From contig NZ_JACLBZ010000020.1 of the NCBI RefSeq assembly GCF_019748715.1, forward strand, positions 1 through 64,000: a DNA stretch of 64,000 nt, in the 5' to 3' direction. How positions within the stretch are numbered: position 1 is the first letter of the stretch; each line of letters begins with the position of its first letter. Positions 1 to 10,768 of the stretch are shown in pieces. This DNA comes from Sporosarcina aquimarina. Lineage in GTDB: Bacteria; Bacillota; Bacilli; Bacillales_A; Planococcaceae. The notes below the pieces were generated by a model that did not search any database, was not told the DNA's origin, and worked only from the letters and a program-made list of their open reading frames with translations. The position numbers and the translations under genes are program-made.

Positions 1-62
1 TTTTATTGTCTAACTAAGTGTAGCCTATCCACTTACATGTTCAATAAGTTTTAGGACATGAA

Positions 63-1037
63 TCATAAAAAATCTCTCAAGTTGGTGGCTACTTCTTCAA
101 TATCAATATCAAGATACTGCGTTGTAACCGCTAAATCAGAATGACCTAGTGCTTTGCTTATTAGTGCAATACTCGCCCCTCTGTTCAGTAAGTTCTTTGC
201 ATACGCCCTTCTAATAGCGTGTGCATTGATATTCTCTAATCCAAATCGTTTAGAGTATTTATTTAGCTGCTTGGAAATAGCACAGTTAGATGATTTACTG
301 GTGTTCATATATAATCCATTTTGCGTAATAAATACATTGCTATTGTCCGTGCCAAAATGGTGGCGGATTCCGTCATTCAAGTTGATTAACATTTTCAACA
401 TAGCTACTAACTCTTCATCAATGGGCAGTTTTAAAAACTTGTGATTTTTAAGAGTAGACCCATCAAGACTTAGACATTGATTCTCAACATCTATATGGCG
501 TTCCCTTAACTCTGCAAGCGTCTTAATACGAATCCCTGTCCTATACATCAACTTAATGGCTACCGCATCTCTAAAGCCAATAAAGGAAGTCTGGTCAATC
601 AAGCCAAGTAGCTTATCTATATCCGATTCATTTGCACCTTGCTTAACTTCCTTATCAATTTTGATATGAATGTTATTCCAAAACTTCTCTTTGATCCAAC
701 CGTTATTAAAGAACTTACTCAAAACCGCTTTAATTGATTTTAAACGAATTAGCTTAGTTGATGGCTTCACCTCTAATTAATCTAAATAGTGATATAACGA
801 ATCTATAGTAATATCTTCAACGTACTGTAATTGATTAACACCTACAAACTGGTCAAATATGTACCTATAGCTTTCTATAGTTCTTTGACGATTTCCCGAA
901 ACTTTCATTTGTTGAAATACTGTTTCAAGTGCAGAAGCTATTGTTAAACAATCACGCTTTCTCTCACTAACTATTGACGAGACTACCGCCACATCACTAC
1001 TCACTGTAAAGACACCATGCTTCCTATTTTTAAACAC
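63..1037 (-). pseudogene. Tyrosine recombinase (integrase), interrupted by an in-frame TAA
   Basis: Reading leftward from a GTG at 1037 (preceded by GGGAGG, 7 nt spacing), the first 86 codons end at a TAA (777-779). The same frame then continues without any shift through 63, so the whole gene would be about 324 codons, a normal integrase length. The N-terminal part looks like the SAM-like core-binding domain and the stop falls inside it. The C-terminal part carries the recombinase signature: Arg in YRTGIRIKTL, HAIRR (HxxR), LGHSD and the tyrosine nucleophile in TTQYLD. The gene lies just downstream of the 3' end of ssrA, the classic attachment site for islands, and is oriented away from it. 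The island would extend left of the window. Inference: a recent nonsense mutation has inactivated it; readthrough or reinitiation at the GTG at 770 is possible but would give a protein lacking the N-terminal domain. Confidence 0.88.
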
Positions 1038-1202
1038 AAAAAAACCTCCCGATTCATTAGTTGAATTAGAAGGTCGATGAACAATGTTCTATGTAAAATA
1101 TGTAGGGAATAAAATAGGGATATTCAACAAGAGTTCAACTCCCGTTCAATACCCCCAAACTCCAAAACCGTTGATACCACTGTCTTACACCTTAATCTCA
1201 TA
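1038..1202. other. Junction between island and ssrA 3' end (candidate att region)
   Basis: This short spacer separates the integrase start from the tmRNA 3' end. It holds the integrase ribosome site, and no hairpin plus T-run that would terminate ssrA is visible leftward of 1203. By analogy with other tmRNA-inserted islands, the attachment core should lie in the ssrA tRNA-like 3' domain, with the second copy outside the window to the left. This is inference from position; no duplicate can be seen here. Confidence 0.45.
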
Positions 1203-1561
1203 TGGAGACGGTGGGAGTCGAACCCACGTCCAAAGGCTCTGCTACTTCAGCGTCTACGCGTGTAGATTGACTACTTTCGGTTCGCACAGCATTATGCCGT
1301 CAATCAAGGCGTCTTGTGTGCTATCCTGGGAATCTCTTCTGACAGCCTCAGGAGGCAGATGTCAGCGTAGCTCACTAATAAGTGAACCTGACGCCTCCAC
1401 ATGAGCGATGGAAACGAAAGGTAGATTCAGTCAGCTTACGCTGCGAATGCTAAGTTGTTGTTTGTTTTGCCAGTTATTATTAACTGTCGTTTCTGACGGA
1501 GACGATCCCTCCGACGCGCAGCTCAAGCCCAGACCACCCCTGTCGAATCCGTAACGTCCCC
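1203..1561 (-). ncRNA. ssrA: tmRNA (transfer-messenger RNA)
   Basis: The 5' end GGGGACGTTACGG at 1561 pairs with CGTCTCC near 1204-1210, forming the tRNA-like acceptor stem, and the T-arm GGGTTCGACTCCCACC is clear. The mRNA-like part (1436-1471 read leftward) encodes GKTNNNLAFAA followed by TAA, giving a full tag of AGKTNNNLAFAA, close to the AGKTNSFNQNVALAA tag of Bacillus subtilis. tmRNA charged with alanine and bound by SmpB (next gene) enters stalled ribosomes, tags the nascent chain for ClpP-type proteases and frees the ribosome. The genomic copy ends with the discriminator A followed by TAT, so the CCA is not encoded and must be added by tRNA nucleotidyltransferase. That change sits exactly at the island junction. 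Confidence 0.97.
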
Positions 1562-1584
1562 GAAGGAAAGTCCGGAACCCACAT

Positions 1585-1605
1585 CCATTTGTCACTTTCA
1601 AATGG
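1585..1605 (-). other. Hairpin in the 5' leader of pre-tmRNA
   Basis: CCATTTG and CAAATGG flank a 7-nt loop between the predicted start of ssrA transcription and the mature 5' end. It lies in the part removed by RNase P in other bacteria. Function is unknown. Confidence 0.5.
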
Positions 1606-1629
1606 CGGGTCGTACTTGAAACTATTTAT

Positions 1630-1658
1630 AGTATACAATAATTCGCGCTCTCAATCAA
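1630..1658 (-). promoter_or_regulatory. ssrA promoter
   Basis: Reading leftward, TTGATT and TATACT are separated by exactly 17 nt. The -35 box overlaps the last codons and stop of smpB (stop at 1655), so ssrA can be transcribed independently of smpB. Predicted start is about 60 nt before the mature 5' end. Confidence 0.75.
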
Positions 1659-2122
1659 TCTTGTTGCTTTGATTTGAATGCCCGCGCCATATCACGCTTA
1701 TGTTCTTTCTCTTTCAAGTCCTGTCGTTTGTCGTAGAGCTTCTTCCCTTTACCGACGCCGATCAATACTTTGGCAAAACCGTCTTTCACATACATTTTCA
1801 GCGGTACGATTGAATACCCATCTTGTTTCATCTGCCCTACCAATGTACTGATCTGTTTTTTGTGCAACAAGAGTTTCCGCGCACGCAATGGATCGTGATT
1901 GTGAATATTCCCTTGTTCGTAAGGACTGATGTGCATATTGGAAATCCATGCTTCATTATTTCGGATTAAAACAAATGCATCCCGCAACTGCACTTTCCCT
2001 TTGCGGATCGACTTGATTTCCGTTCCTTTTAACACGATTCCTGCTTCAATCGTCTCTTCAATTGCATAATCATGATTCGCTTTTTTATTGATAGCCAGTA
2101 CTTTACCGGATCCTTTGGCCAT
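1655..2122 (-). CDS. smpB: SsrA-binding protein SmpB
   Basis: SmpB is a small OB-fold protein that binds the tRNA-like domain of tmRNA and takes the place of the missing anticodon arm, allowing tmRNA into the A site of stalled ribosomes. The 155-residue product has the usual family length and the conserved N-terminal stretch [12 protein letters not shown], the motif [13 protein letters not shown] and a basic C-terminal tail ([12 protein letters not shown]) that inserts into the mRNA channel. The ATG is preceded by GGGGAGGAATGG. The gene sits between rnr and ssrA, the common Bacillales order, and a structured element (2144-2272) forms its immediate 5' leader. Confidence 0.98.
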   Translation of the reverse strand: MAKGSGKVLAINKKANHDYAIEETIEAGIVLKGTEIKSIRKGKVQLRDAFVLIRNNEAWISNMHISPYEQGNIHNHDPLRARKLLLHKKQISTLVGQMKQDGYSIVPLKMYVKDGFAKVLIGVGKGKKLYDKRQDLKEKEHKRDMARAFKSKQQD

Positions 2123-2143
2123 GTTCCATTCCTCCCCTATTTA

Positions 2144-2272
2144 TCAATCACGCCTCGGCGTGATTGCGTCTGGATTTTGGATCACACATATTCGCGATTG
2201 CGTCCTTTCAAAATCCATGACATCCGCCGGAGGCATCATCTAATGTCAGCATGTTTTGGCTGACGTCAGATG
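2144..2272 (-). repeat. Structured intergenic element, copy 1 (5' leader of smpB)
   Basis: Read on the transcribed (minus) strand, it contains a hairpin P1 (2259-2272 with 2237-2250), a conserved 19-nt linker AUGCCUCCGGCGGAUGUCA (2218-2236), a stem P2 UGGAUUUUG/CAAAAUCCA (2209-2217 with 2171-2179) enclosing a small hairpin P3 (2193-2198 with 2181-2186), and a perfect 10-bp hairpin P4 (2157-2166 with 2145-2154) that ends seven nucleotides before the smpB ribosome site. A second copy with the same layout lies at 61618-61742. Differences between the copies change pairs to G-U wobbles that are valid only on the minus strand, which supports an RNA structure. It could be a cis-regulator or a mobile RNA-forming repeat. 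Confidence 0.8.
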
Positions 2273-2297
2273 AAGGCTGGAGTAGATGTCTCCAGCC

Positions 2298-4643
2298 TTA
2301 TTTTCTCTTTGGTTTCTTCTTAGATTTCTTCGGAATGCCTTCGTAAAATTTCTTCTTCGGCTTCTCGTACTTCTTATTGCGTTTGTCGCCGTCTTTCTTG
2401 CCGCGACTGCCGCCAGCACCTTGTTTCTGCCCTTGGCCCTTACCTTTGCTGCCGCCAGAATGAATCACTTTTGGCGTCTCTTTACGTGAACCGCGGAAAT
2501 TTTGCTTCATGCCGACGATTTCAAAGTCGACTGCCTGCTCTTCCGGCTTAACCGAAATTACACGCACTTCCACTTCGTCCCCGATACGGAACTGTTTGCC
2601 TGACCGTTCGCCGATCATGATCATTTGACGGTCATCGAAGCGATAATAGTCGTCGTTCATGTTTTGTACATGGACCAGTCCTTCTACCGTATTCTCGAGC
2701 TCGACGAAAATTCCAAAATTCGTGACAGATGACACGACACCTTCAAATTCTTCTCCGATCTTATCCATCATGTACTGTGCTTTCTTCAACGCATTCGTAT
2801 CACGTTCTGCGTCAACGGCACGGCGTTCACGTTCAGACGTGTGCTGCGCGATTTCAGGCAAGCGTGCGGACCAGTGGCTGATCGTCGTTTGTGACAAGTC
2901 CTTCTCAAATAAATACGTCCGGATCAAGCGGTGAACGATCAAGTCTGGATATCTTCGGATCGGTGCGGTGAAATGCGTGTAGTAATCCGTTGATAAACCA
3001 AAGTGTCCTAGACTCTCTTCAAAGTACTTCGCTTGCTGCATGGAACGTAACAACATCGTAGAAATCACCGATTCTTCAGGCAGTCCTTCAATCGATTCGA
3101 CAATTTCCTGCAATGCGCGCGGATGGACTTGGTTGCCTGTCCCTTTGACTACAATTCCAAAGTTGGTCAAAAACTCGAAGAAGCGTTGTAATTTCTCTTC
3201 TTTCGGATCTTCGTGAATCCGATAGAGGAACGGCACTTGCAGCCAGTGGAAATGCTCGGCTACCGTTTCATTGGCAATCAGCATGAATTCTTCGATCAAT
3301 CGTTCAGAAACGGTACGTTCGACGATGACGACATCTGTCGGCCAGCCTTCTTCATCCACGAGAATTTTAGATTCTTTGAAATCAAAGTCAATTGCGCCGC
3401 GATCTTGCCGTTTCTGACGAAGGATTGCTGCAAGCTTCGCCATATCATTGAGCATCGGCACGATTTCTTCATACTTCTTCGACAACTCTTCATCTTGGTT
3501 ATCGATAATTTCATATACATCCGTGTACGTCATTCGATAATTCGAATTAATGACACTCGGATAAATTTCATGTTCAACCACTTTACCGTTCTGGTCCACT
3601 TTCATTTCACACGTCAACGTCAGGCGGTCTTCACCTGGATTCAATGAGCAAATCCCATTCGATAAACGGTGTGGAAGCATCGGGATGACACGGTCCGTCA
3701 AATAGACGCTCGTTCCGCGGTCCGCCGCTTCAGCGTCCATCGGGGAATTTTCGGTTACATAGTAACTTACGTCTGATATGTGGACGAATAAACGATACGA
3801 ACCATCGTCGTCTCTCACTAAAGCGATGGCATCATCCAAGTCTTTTGCGTCTGCTCCGTCAATCGTGATCGTCATATCGTTGCGTAAATCTTTACGTTTG
3901 AAGAAATCCTCTTCTTGTACAGTCGTCGGTACACTCATTGCATGGTCTATCACTTCTTGAGGGAATTCTACGGCGATTCCATGCTTATGGATGATGGATA
4001 AAATATCGACTCCAGGATCATTTTTATGACCGAGGATTTTCACAATCATTCCCGTTGCAGACTGGGTGTTGTCCGGCCAATGCGTGATTTCAACGATTAC
4101 TTTATGACCATCGACAGCTTCAAGCGTATTTCCTTTTTCGACAAAAACGTCCATTGGAAGTTTTTTATCATCAAGCAATACGAAGCCATATCCATCTCTT
4201 TCTACATACGTACCAACCACAGTCGTCGTTTTTCTTTCAACGATTCTCGTAATAACGCCTTCCCGGCGATCTCCATGTGAATCTCCAGAAACTCGGACCA
4301 ATACCGTATCGCCATTCATCGCACCATTCACTTCATGCGGCGGGATGAAGACATCGTCCCCTACCACTTCCTCCGGTACGACGAATCCGAATCCTTTCGC
4401 ATGACCAATAAATTTACCGCGAAGTAAATTCATCTGTTCCGGCAAGCCGTAGCGATTCGTGCGTGAGCGAACGATAATTCCGTTTTGTTCAAGCTGTACG
4501 AGCATTTTCACAAGTTCCTTAAATTCTGCTGCTTGCTCTATTCCGAGCACTTCCTGAATTTCATGAACTGTGAGCGGTTTGTAGGATTCTGCTTTCACTA
4601 AAGACAAAATCCGATCTTGTAACTCTTTTTCAAATGCGTCCAA
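2298..4643 (-). CDS. rnr: Ribonuclease R
   Basis: A 3'-5' exoribonuclease that degrades structured RNA and works with tmRNA-SmpB on defective messages. The 781-residue protein shows an N-terminal winged-helix region (about 1-70), cold-shock/OB domains (about 75-230), the RNB catalytic domain (about 255-590) with the acidic cluster [16 protein letters not shown] that binds catalytic metal, an S1 domain (about 640-720) and a long Lys/Gly-rich tail ending KKPKRK. The start is a TTG at 4643 preceded by GGAGGAG with 8-nt spacing. It is in the secG-est-rnr-smpB cluster typical of Bacillales. Confidence 0.97.
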   Translation of the reverse strand: MDAFEKELQDRILSLVKAESYKPLTVHEIQEVLGIEQAAEFKELVKMLVQLEQNGIIVRSRTNRYGLPEQMNLLRGKFIGHAKGFGFVVPEEVVGDDVFIPPHEVNGAMNGDTVLVRVSGDSHGDRREGVITRIVERKTTTVVGTYVERDGYGFVLLDDKKLPMDVFVEKGNTLEAVDGHKVIVEITHWPDNTQSATGMIVKILGHKNDPGVDILSIIHKHGIAVEFPQEVIDHAMSVPTTVQEEDFFKRKDLRNDMTITIDGADAKDLDDAIALVRDDDGSYRLFVHISDVSYYVTENSPMDAEAADRGTSVYLTDRVIPMLPHRLSNGICSLNPGEDRLTLTCEMKVDQNGKVVEHEIYPSVINSNYRMTYTDVYEIIDNQDEELSKKYEEIVPMLNDMAKLAAILRQKRQDRGAIDFDFKESKILVDEEGWPTDVVIVERTVSERLIEEFMLIANETVAEHFHWLQVPFLYRIHEDPKEEKLQRFFEFLTNFGIVVKGTGNQVHPRALQEIVESIEGLPEESVISTMLLRSMQQAKYFEESLGHFGLSTDYYTHFTAPIRRYPDLIVHRLIRTYLFEKDLSQTTISHWSARLPEIAQHTSERERRAVDAERDTNALKKAQYMMDKIGEEFEGVVSSVTNFGIFVELENTVEGLVHVQNMNDDYYRFDDRQMIMIGERSGKQFRIGDEVEVRVISVKPEEQAVDFEIVGMKQNFRGSRKETPKVIHSGGSKGKGQGQKQGAGGSRGKKDGDKRNKKYEKPKKKFYEGIPKKSKKKPKRK

Positions 4644-4691
4644 ACAAACATCTCCTCCTTCTTTACCTACTATTTGTATCTTCCCCTGTTT

Positions 4692-5438
4692 TTACTCCTG
4701 CCAATCAAGTGATTCCAGAAATTGCAGGACTTTTTCGTGAAGCTGTTCTTTTTCCGGACCGAGCGTAATGACATGTCCTGATTCTTCATACCACTGTAAT
4801 TCTTTGTCAGTGGATTCTGCTTCATCATAAATAATTTGAGCCGAATTCGGATCGATCACTTCGTCCTGAGTTGCTTGAACAACAAGGAGCGGTGTGTAAA
4901 TTTGATTGACTTCTTTACGAACACCTTCCACCAACGGGCGCATATCGTTCAGTCCCGGCATCGACTTTGTTTTCAAATCCGCTACCTCTTGCTCTATTTG
5001 TTCATCGCTTTGTCCCGCGAACTTTTTATAGTCACGTGCATATTTCAAAACGCCTTGATACAGGAGATCTGTCGTTTTCATCGTCATCGGTGCGCACATC
5101 GTGACGACACCTTTTAGCGGATATTCAGCCGCGAGCTTTAATGAAAACACGCCGCCAAGAGATAGTCCAGCCACTGCGATTTCTTCGTAACCTGCGTCCT
5201 TTAGCTGATTGTAAGCTGCGAGGACGTCTTCCCACCATTGATCAGGATTGGTCTTGATCAATTCTTCAGGCGGTACGCCGTGTCCTTGGTAATGTGGTGC
5301 CAATGAAGTATAATTATGCTTTTCCAGGAATCGGCCGAGCATCCGAACATCTGCGGATGTCCCCGTAAAGCCGTGCAAAAGTAATACAGCACGTTTCCCA
5401 TGTTCAAAGAAAAACGGTTTTGGTTGTGCGATTCGCAT
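4692..5438 (-). CDS. est: Carboxylesterase (Est30/YvaK type)
   Basis: An alpha/beta hydrolase that cleaves short-chain carboxyl esters; physiological substrate unknown. The 248-residue chain shows the oxyanion region LLLHGFTGT, the nucleophile elbow AGLSLGG (Ser near residue 94), the acid in QATQDEVID and the catalytic His in SGHVITLG, all in the order expected for the thermostable Bacillus/Geobacillus Est30 family. It lies 48 nt upstream of rnr and downstream of secG, the same arrangement as yvaK in Bacillus subtilis. A strong terminator separates it from secG. Confidence 0.92.
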   Translation of the reverse strand: MRIAQPKPFFFEHGKRAVLLLHGFTGTSADVRMLGRFLEKHNYTSLAPHYQGHGVPPEELIKTNPDQWWEDVLAAYNQLKDAGYEEIAVAGLSLGGVFSLKLAAEYPLKGVVTMCAPMTMKTTDLLYQGVLKYARDYKKFAGQSDEQIEQEVADLKTKSMPGLNDMRPLVEGVRKEVNQIYTPLLVVQATQDEVIDPNSAQIIYDEAESTDKELQWYEESGHVITLGPEKEQLHEKVLQFLESLDWQE

Positions 5439-5456
5439 GTCATTCGATCCTTTCTA

Positions 5457-5494
5457 CGAAAAGCGCCTGACCGTTCAAACTTGGTCAGGCGCTT
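5457..5494 (-). terminator. Terminator between secG and est
   Basis: AAGCGCCTGACC and GGTCAGGCGCTT form a perfect 12-bp stem with a 10-nt loop, followed leftward by TTTTC. It is also followed by a T-rich stretch on the plus strand. It should reduce readthrough from secG into est and rnr. Confidence 0.8.
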
Positions 5495-5499
5495 GCTTT

Positions 5500-5727
5500 T
5501 TATATTTTCATTATCGCTATTGTTAAGACAAAAAATAATACAGATAGGACAATCGTAGTTCGTTGAAGAACTAAGTCCAATCCGCGTGCTTTTTGTTTAC
5601 CGAAAAGTTGTTCTGCCCCTCCGGAGATGGCTCCTGACAGTCCCGCACTTTTACCGGATTGCAATAATACGACAACAATTAATGCTATAGCTACGACTAC
5701 AAGCGATGCTGTTAAAACGGCATGCAT
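5500..5727 (-). CDS. secG: Preprotein translocase subunit SecG
   Basis: SecG is the small accessory subunit of the SecYEG channel. The 75-residue product has two membrane helices (about 2-22 and 52-74) joined by the conserved loop [20 protein letters not shown] and KQKARGLDL. The start was set at the ATG at 5727 ([10 protein letters not shown]), which fits the family N-terminus and follows GGGGGTGG with good spacing; an upstream in-frame start at 5751 would add a poorly conserved segment. A good promoter lies just upstream. Confidence 0.95.
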   Translation of the reverse strand: MHAVLTASLVVVAIALIVVVLLQSGKSAGLSGAISGGAEQLFGKQKARGLDLVLQRTTIVLSVLFFVLTIAIMKI

Positions 5728-5765
5728 GTTTTTCCACCCCCAAAATAGCAAGTCACAACATTTCT

Positions 5766-5794
5766 ATTTTAACAAAGCTATGTCATCGGCACAA
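5766..5794 (-). promoter_or_regulatory. secG promoter
   Basis: TTGTGC and TAAAAT with a 17-nt spacer, reading leftward toward secG, about 40 nt before its start. The -35 box coincides with one arm of the inverted repeat 5782-5833. Confidence 0.6.
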
Positions 5795-5833
5795 CCTTTT
5801 ATCATAATCCAGATGCAAATTGTGCCAGATGAC
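5782..5833 (-). terminator. Inverted repeat downstream of eno
   Basis: GTCATC-x-GGCACAA (5820-5833, minus strand) is complementary to TTGTGCC-x-ATGAC (5782-5794), with a 25-nt loop. It starts 15 nt after the eno stop, so it probably protects or terminates the glycolytic transcript. There is no strong T-run, so factor-independent termination is doubtful. Confidence 0.45.
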
Positions 5834-5847
5834 GCTTGCTAGTTCGA

Positions 5848-7155
<1,308 letters not shown>

Positions 7156-8682
7156 TTAGAATAATGGTTTGCCGGTCATTTCAACCGGTTGAGGAATTCC
7201 TAGCATTTTGAGTAAGGTAGGCGCTAAGTCTGCGAGAATACCGTCTGTCCGCAATGTCACGTCCGGCTGTGTCACGATGACAGGCACAGGATTTTTCGTA
7301 TGTGCCGTCATAGGTTGTCCACCGATCGTAGTGACTTCATCCGCATTTCCATGATCCGCTGTGATGATTGCTGATCCGCCTTTTGCAAATAGTGCATCGA
7401 TGATTCTTCCTAGACATTCATCCACCGTCTCAATCGCTTTGACAGTCGGCTCAAGCATTCCGCTATGCCCGACCATATCCGGATTGGCAAAGTTTAGAAT
7501 GATCGCATCTTGCCGCTCTGCTTCGATTTCTTTAATCAACGCGGATGTTACATCATACGCGCTCATTTCCGGCTTCAAATCGTAAGTCGCTACTTTCGGG
7601 GAATTAATGAGGATCCGGGTCTCCCCTTCAAACTCTTCCTCACGGCCGCCACTCATGAAAAATGTCACATGTGGATATTTTTCCGTTTCCGCGATTCGTA
7701 ATTGCCGTTTACCGCGGTCCGCCAACACTTCACCGACTGTTTTCGTTAAATTGACACTATGGAAAACGACATCCGCCACCACATCCTCACTATAATGAGT
7801 GAAGCCGGTGAAATGTAAGTCGGTGAACTTCTTGACACCCGTATCAAAACCGTCGAAACCTGGCTGTGTGAAAGCACGCGACAGTTGAATCGCACGGTCT
7901 GGACGGAAATTGAAGAAAATCATTGCATCGCCATTCTCGACAGTAGCTATTGGCTTACCATCTTGTTGTACCACAAACGGCTCAATAAATTCATCATGTA
8001 TTTCTTCGGTATACGACGCGCTAATTCCTTCTTCAGCAGAATCCACATGTTTTCCGATGCCGTAAACGATCGCATCATACGTTTTTTGAACACGATCCCA
8101 TCTCTTATCACGGTCCATAGCATAGTATCTGCCGGAAACTGTCGCGATTTGTCCGACACCGATTTCTTTCATCTCTGTTTCTGTCCGTTTGATATAAGGG
8201 ATGGCTGTCGTCGGCCCAACGTCTCGTCCGTCGAGGAACGCATGCAAGTAAACTCGTTCGACACCTTGTTGTTTAGCTAGTTTCAATAACGCGAATAAAT
8301 GCTCATAGTGGCTGTGTACGCCCCCGTCGGACAGCAATCCCATCACGTGAAGCGCGGAATTATTGGTCTTGACGTGTTCCATTGTTTCAAGCAATGCCGC
8401 ATTTTCGAAAAACTCGCCTTCGCGAATGGACTTATCAATGCGCGTCAAACTTTGGTAGACGATGCGCCCTGCCCCGATATTCAAATGACCCACTTCGGAG
8501 TTTCCCATTTGTCCTTCCGGCAGACCAACCGCTTCCCCGCACGCAGTCAACGTAGCGTGAGGGAAGTTTTTCCACAGCAAATCAAAGTTTGGAATGTTGG
8601 CATGCGCAACAGCGTTTCCGTATTTCTCGTCACGCAATCCAAAGCCGTCCAAAATAATGAGCGCGACTGGATTATTCGACAT
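7156..8682 (-). CDS. gpmI: 2,3-bisphosphoglycerate-independent phosphoglycerate mutase
   Basis: Interconverts 3- and 2-phosphoglycerate through a phosphoserine intermediate; Mn-dependent. The 508-residue protein belongs to the alkaline-phosphatase superfamily, with the metal Asp in LIILDGFG, the phosphorylated serine in [16 protein letters not shown], the inserted transferase domain (about 80-310) with [11 protein letters not shown], and C-terminal metal ligands in NPDMVGHSG and [10 protein letters not shown]. The Mn dependence makes activity sensitive to pH and metal supply in spore-formers. Its start overlaps the last 11 nt of tpiA, indicating translational coupling. Confidence 0.99.
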   Translation of the reverse strand: MSNNPVALIILDGFGLRDEKYGNAVAHANIPNFDLLWKNFPHATLTACGEAVGLPEGQMGNSEVGHLNIGAGRIVYQSLTRIDKSIREGEFFENAALLETMEHVKTNNSALHVMGLLSDGGVHSHYEHLFALLKLAKQQGVERVYLHAFLDGRDVGPTTAIPYIKRTETEMKEIGVGQIATVSGRYYAMDRDKRWDRVQKTYDAIVYGIGKHVDSAEEGISASYTEEIHDEFIEPFVVQQDGKPIATVENGDAMIFFNFRPDRAIQLSRAFTQPGFDGFDTGVKKFTDLHFTGFTHYSEDVVADVVFHSVNLTKTVGEVLADRGKRQLRIAETEKYPHVTFFMSGGREEEFEGETRILINSPKVATYDLKPEMSAYDVTSALIKEIEAERQDAIILNFANPDMVGHSGMLEPTVKAIETVDECLGRIIDALFAKGGSAIITADHGNADEVTTIGGQPMTAHTKNPVPVIVTQPDVTLRTDGILADLAPTLLKMLGIPQPVEMTGKPLF

Positions 8683-9436
8683 GAGTTCCAGCCTCCACTA
8701 ATTGAACAAATGCTTCCGGATCTAGGCTCGCTCCCCCGACCAGTGCGCCGTCAATATGTTCTTTGCTGAGTAACTCCGAAATGTTTTCCGGTTTGACACT
8801 GCCGCCGTATTGGATACGTATAGCATCCGCCACCTCTTTCGAGTAGATGGTTTCTACTTTATGGCGGATCGCGCCGCACACTTCATTGGCATCTTCGGCA
8901 GTAGCGGTCTTTCCTGTTCCGATAGCCCAGATCGGTTCGTAGGCTATGACGGATTTTTTTGCTTGTTCTGCCGTGACATCGGCAAATGCTTTTTCCACTT
9001 GAGCGGAAACGATCGAGACCGTTTCCTTCGCTTCTCGTTGTTCCAACGTTTCTCCGACACATACAATTGGCACAAGTTGATGCTTGTGTGCAGCCACTAC
9101 TTTTTTGTTGACCGTTTCATCTGTTTCATTGAAATACTGACGACGTTCTGAGTGTCCAAGTATGACATACTGCACACCGAGATCTGCAAGCATGGCCGGG
9201 CTGATTTCCCCGGTAAATGCTCCTTCATCCGTATCGTGCATCGTTTGCGCGCCTACTTTGACAGCACTCGTTTCAAAACGCTGCAGCAAATCTGTTACAT
9301 AAAGTGCAGGTGGGCAAATGACCGCTTCCACTTTATCAGATGTAGTGATTCGTTCTTTGATTTGTTCAGCAAAATCTGCAGCTTGATTGGATAGTTTATA
9401 CATCTTCCAATTCCCTGCAATAATACGTTTTCTCAA
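8672..9436 (-). CDS. tpiA: Triosephosphate isomerase
   Basis: Interconverts dihydroxyacetone phosphate and glyceraldehyde 3-phosphate. The 254-residue TIM barrel starts [14 protein letters not shown] (Asn and Lys of the active site), has the electrophile His in [12 protein letters not shown], the catalytic Glu in [15 protein letters not shown] (with the mobile loop 6) and the phosphate-binding motif [11 protein letters not shown]. It is preceded by pgk (11-nt gap) and overlaps gpmI. Confidence 0.99.
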   Translation of the reverse strand: MRKRIIAGNWKMYKLSNQAADFAEQIKERITTSDKVEAVICPPALYVTDLLQRFETSAVKVGAQTMHDTDEGAFTGEISPAMLADLGVQYVILGHSERRQYFNETDETVNKKVVAAHKHQLVPIVCVGETLEQREAKETVSIVSAQVEKAFADVTAEQAKKSVIAYEPIWAIGTGKTATAEDANEVCGAIRHKVETIYSKEVADAIRIQYGGSVKPENISELLSKEHIDGALVGGASLDPEAFVQLVEAGTHVE

Positions 9437-9447
9437 AAGAATTCCTC

Positions 9448-10635
9448 CTATTCTCGATCTTCTAGTACCGCAACTCCCGGCAATTCCTTACCTTCCATGA
9501 ATTCCAATGAAGCACCGCCACCTGTGGAGACGTGATCCATTTTATCCGCCACCTCGAACTTTTCAACAGCAGCCGCCGAATCTCCACCGCCGATCACCGT
9601 GTACGCAGCCGTTTCAGCCATCGCATCTGCAACGGTTTTCGTACCGTTCGCAAACGGTTCCATTTCAAATACGCCCATCGGTCCGTTCCAAATGACGAAC
9701 TTGGAGTCTAGAATTACTTGCTTATACCGCTCGGCTGTTTCCGGTCCGATATCCAGTCCCATCCAGCCTTCTGAAATCTCTCCGACTGAGACGGTTTTTG
9801 TCTCTGCATCCACTGAAAAAGCATTCGCCACTGCTGCGTCCGTAGGCAAATATAAGTTGACATCTTTGTCCTTTGCTTTTTGGATGAACGACTTCGCCAG
9901 CTCTACTTTATCCTCTTCCACTAACGAATCTCCAGTTTGGTGACCTTGCGCACGTGTAAACGTATACGAAAGACCGCCGCCAATAAGTAAATTATCCACT
10001 TTGTCCAATAAATTATCGATGACACCGATTTTATCTTTTACCTTCGCCCCTCCAATTATAGCAGTGAAAGGCCGTTCAGGATCAGACAACGCTTTGCCGA
10101 GGACATCTAATTCTTTTTCCAGCAAGAAGCCAAGAACTCCGGGTATGTATTGAGCAATCCCGGCAGTGGAAGCGTGTGCACGGTGCGCGGTTCCAAATGC
10201 ATCGTTAACAAACACATCTGCAAGTTCAGCAAACTGTTTTGCTAGTTCTGCATCATTCTTCTCTTCACCCGGATTGAAACGGACGTTTTCGAGCAGAAGG
10301 ATATCGCCATCTTTCATTGCAGCGATCGCTTGTTCAACTTCTTCACCTACAGAAGCATCCAATTTCCGTACAGGTTTGCCAAGAAGTTCAGACAATTGCT
10401 CTCCAGCAGCCGTCAAGCGCATATCTTCCTTTACTTCGCCTTTTGGACGTCCCAAGTGACTCGCTAAAATGACTTTCGCACCTTTGCCTGTCATATACTC
10501 AATTGTTGGGAGTGCGGCCCGAATCCGTGTGTCATCGGTCACTTTTCCTTCTTCCATCGGTACATTGAAATCTACGCGGCAAAAGACGCGTTTTCCATTC
10601 AACTCGACATCTCTAACCGTTTTCTTTAACTTCAT
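9448..10635 (-). CDS. pgk: Phosphoglycerate kinase
   Basis: Transfers the acyl phosphate of 1,3-bisphosphoglycerate to ADP. The 395-residue two-domain protein has the N-domain motif RVDFNVPM, the substrate-binding [21 protein letters not shown], the nucleotide loop [10 protein letters not shown] and the C-terminal [15 protein letters not shown]. The ATG at 10635 (MKLKKTVRD) was chosen because it follows AAGGAGGACAAG; a longer frame to 10695 would run through the terminator hairpin at 10661-10693. The gene starts about 25 nt after that hairpin. Confidence 0.98.
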   Translation of the reverse strand: MKLKKTVRDVELNGKRVFCRVDFNVPMEEGKVTDDTRIRAALPTIEYMTGKGAKVILASHLGRPKGEVKEDMRLTAAGEQLSELLGKPVRKLDASVGEEVEQAIAAMKDGDILLLENVRFNPGEEKNDAELAKQFAELADVFVNDAFGTAHRAHASTAGIAQYIPGVLGFLLEKELDVLGKALSDPERPFTAIIGGAKVKDKIGVIDNLLDKVDNLLIGGGLSYTFTRAQGHQTGDSLVEEDKVELAKSFIQKAKDKDVNLYLPTDAAVANAFSVDAETKTVSVGEISEGWMGLDIGPETAERYKQVILDSKFVIWNGPMGVFEMEPFANGTKTVADAMAETAAYTVIGGGDSAAAVEKFEVADKMDHVSTGGGASLEFMEGKELPGVAVLEDRE

Positions 10636-10660
10636 AGATCTTGTCCTCCTTGCCATAATA

Positions 10661-10693
10661 AAAAAGGGAAGAACGGGTTTATCCGTTCCTCCC
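10661..10693 (-). terminator. Terminator/attenuator between gapA and pgk
   Basis: GGGAGGAACGG and CCGTTCTTCCC form an 11-bp stem (one G-U) with a short loop, followed by TTTTTTATT on the minus strand. It lies between gapA and the pgk ribosome site and should make the cggR-gapA part of the transcript more abundant than the downstream genes, as happens in Bacillus subtilis. Confidence 0.8.
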
Positions 10694-10768
10694 ACCCATA
10701 TTCATTCATTATAATCAATCAACAATAAATTGGCTATGATTTATAAAAGAATCACTCGATTTCTTGGC

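Noticed and set aside
1084..1404. 106-codon plus-strand open frame
   Set aside because: It lies antisense over the tmRNA 3' half and has no ribosome site or family likeness; the tmRNA explains the sequence.
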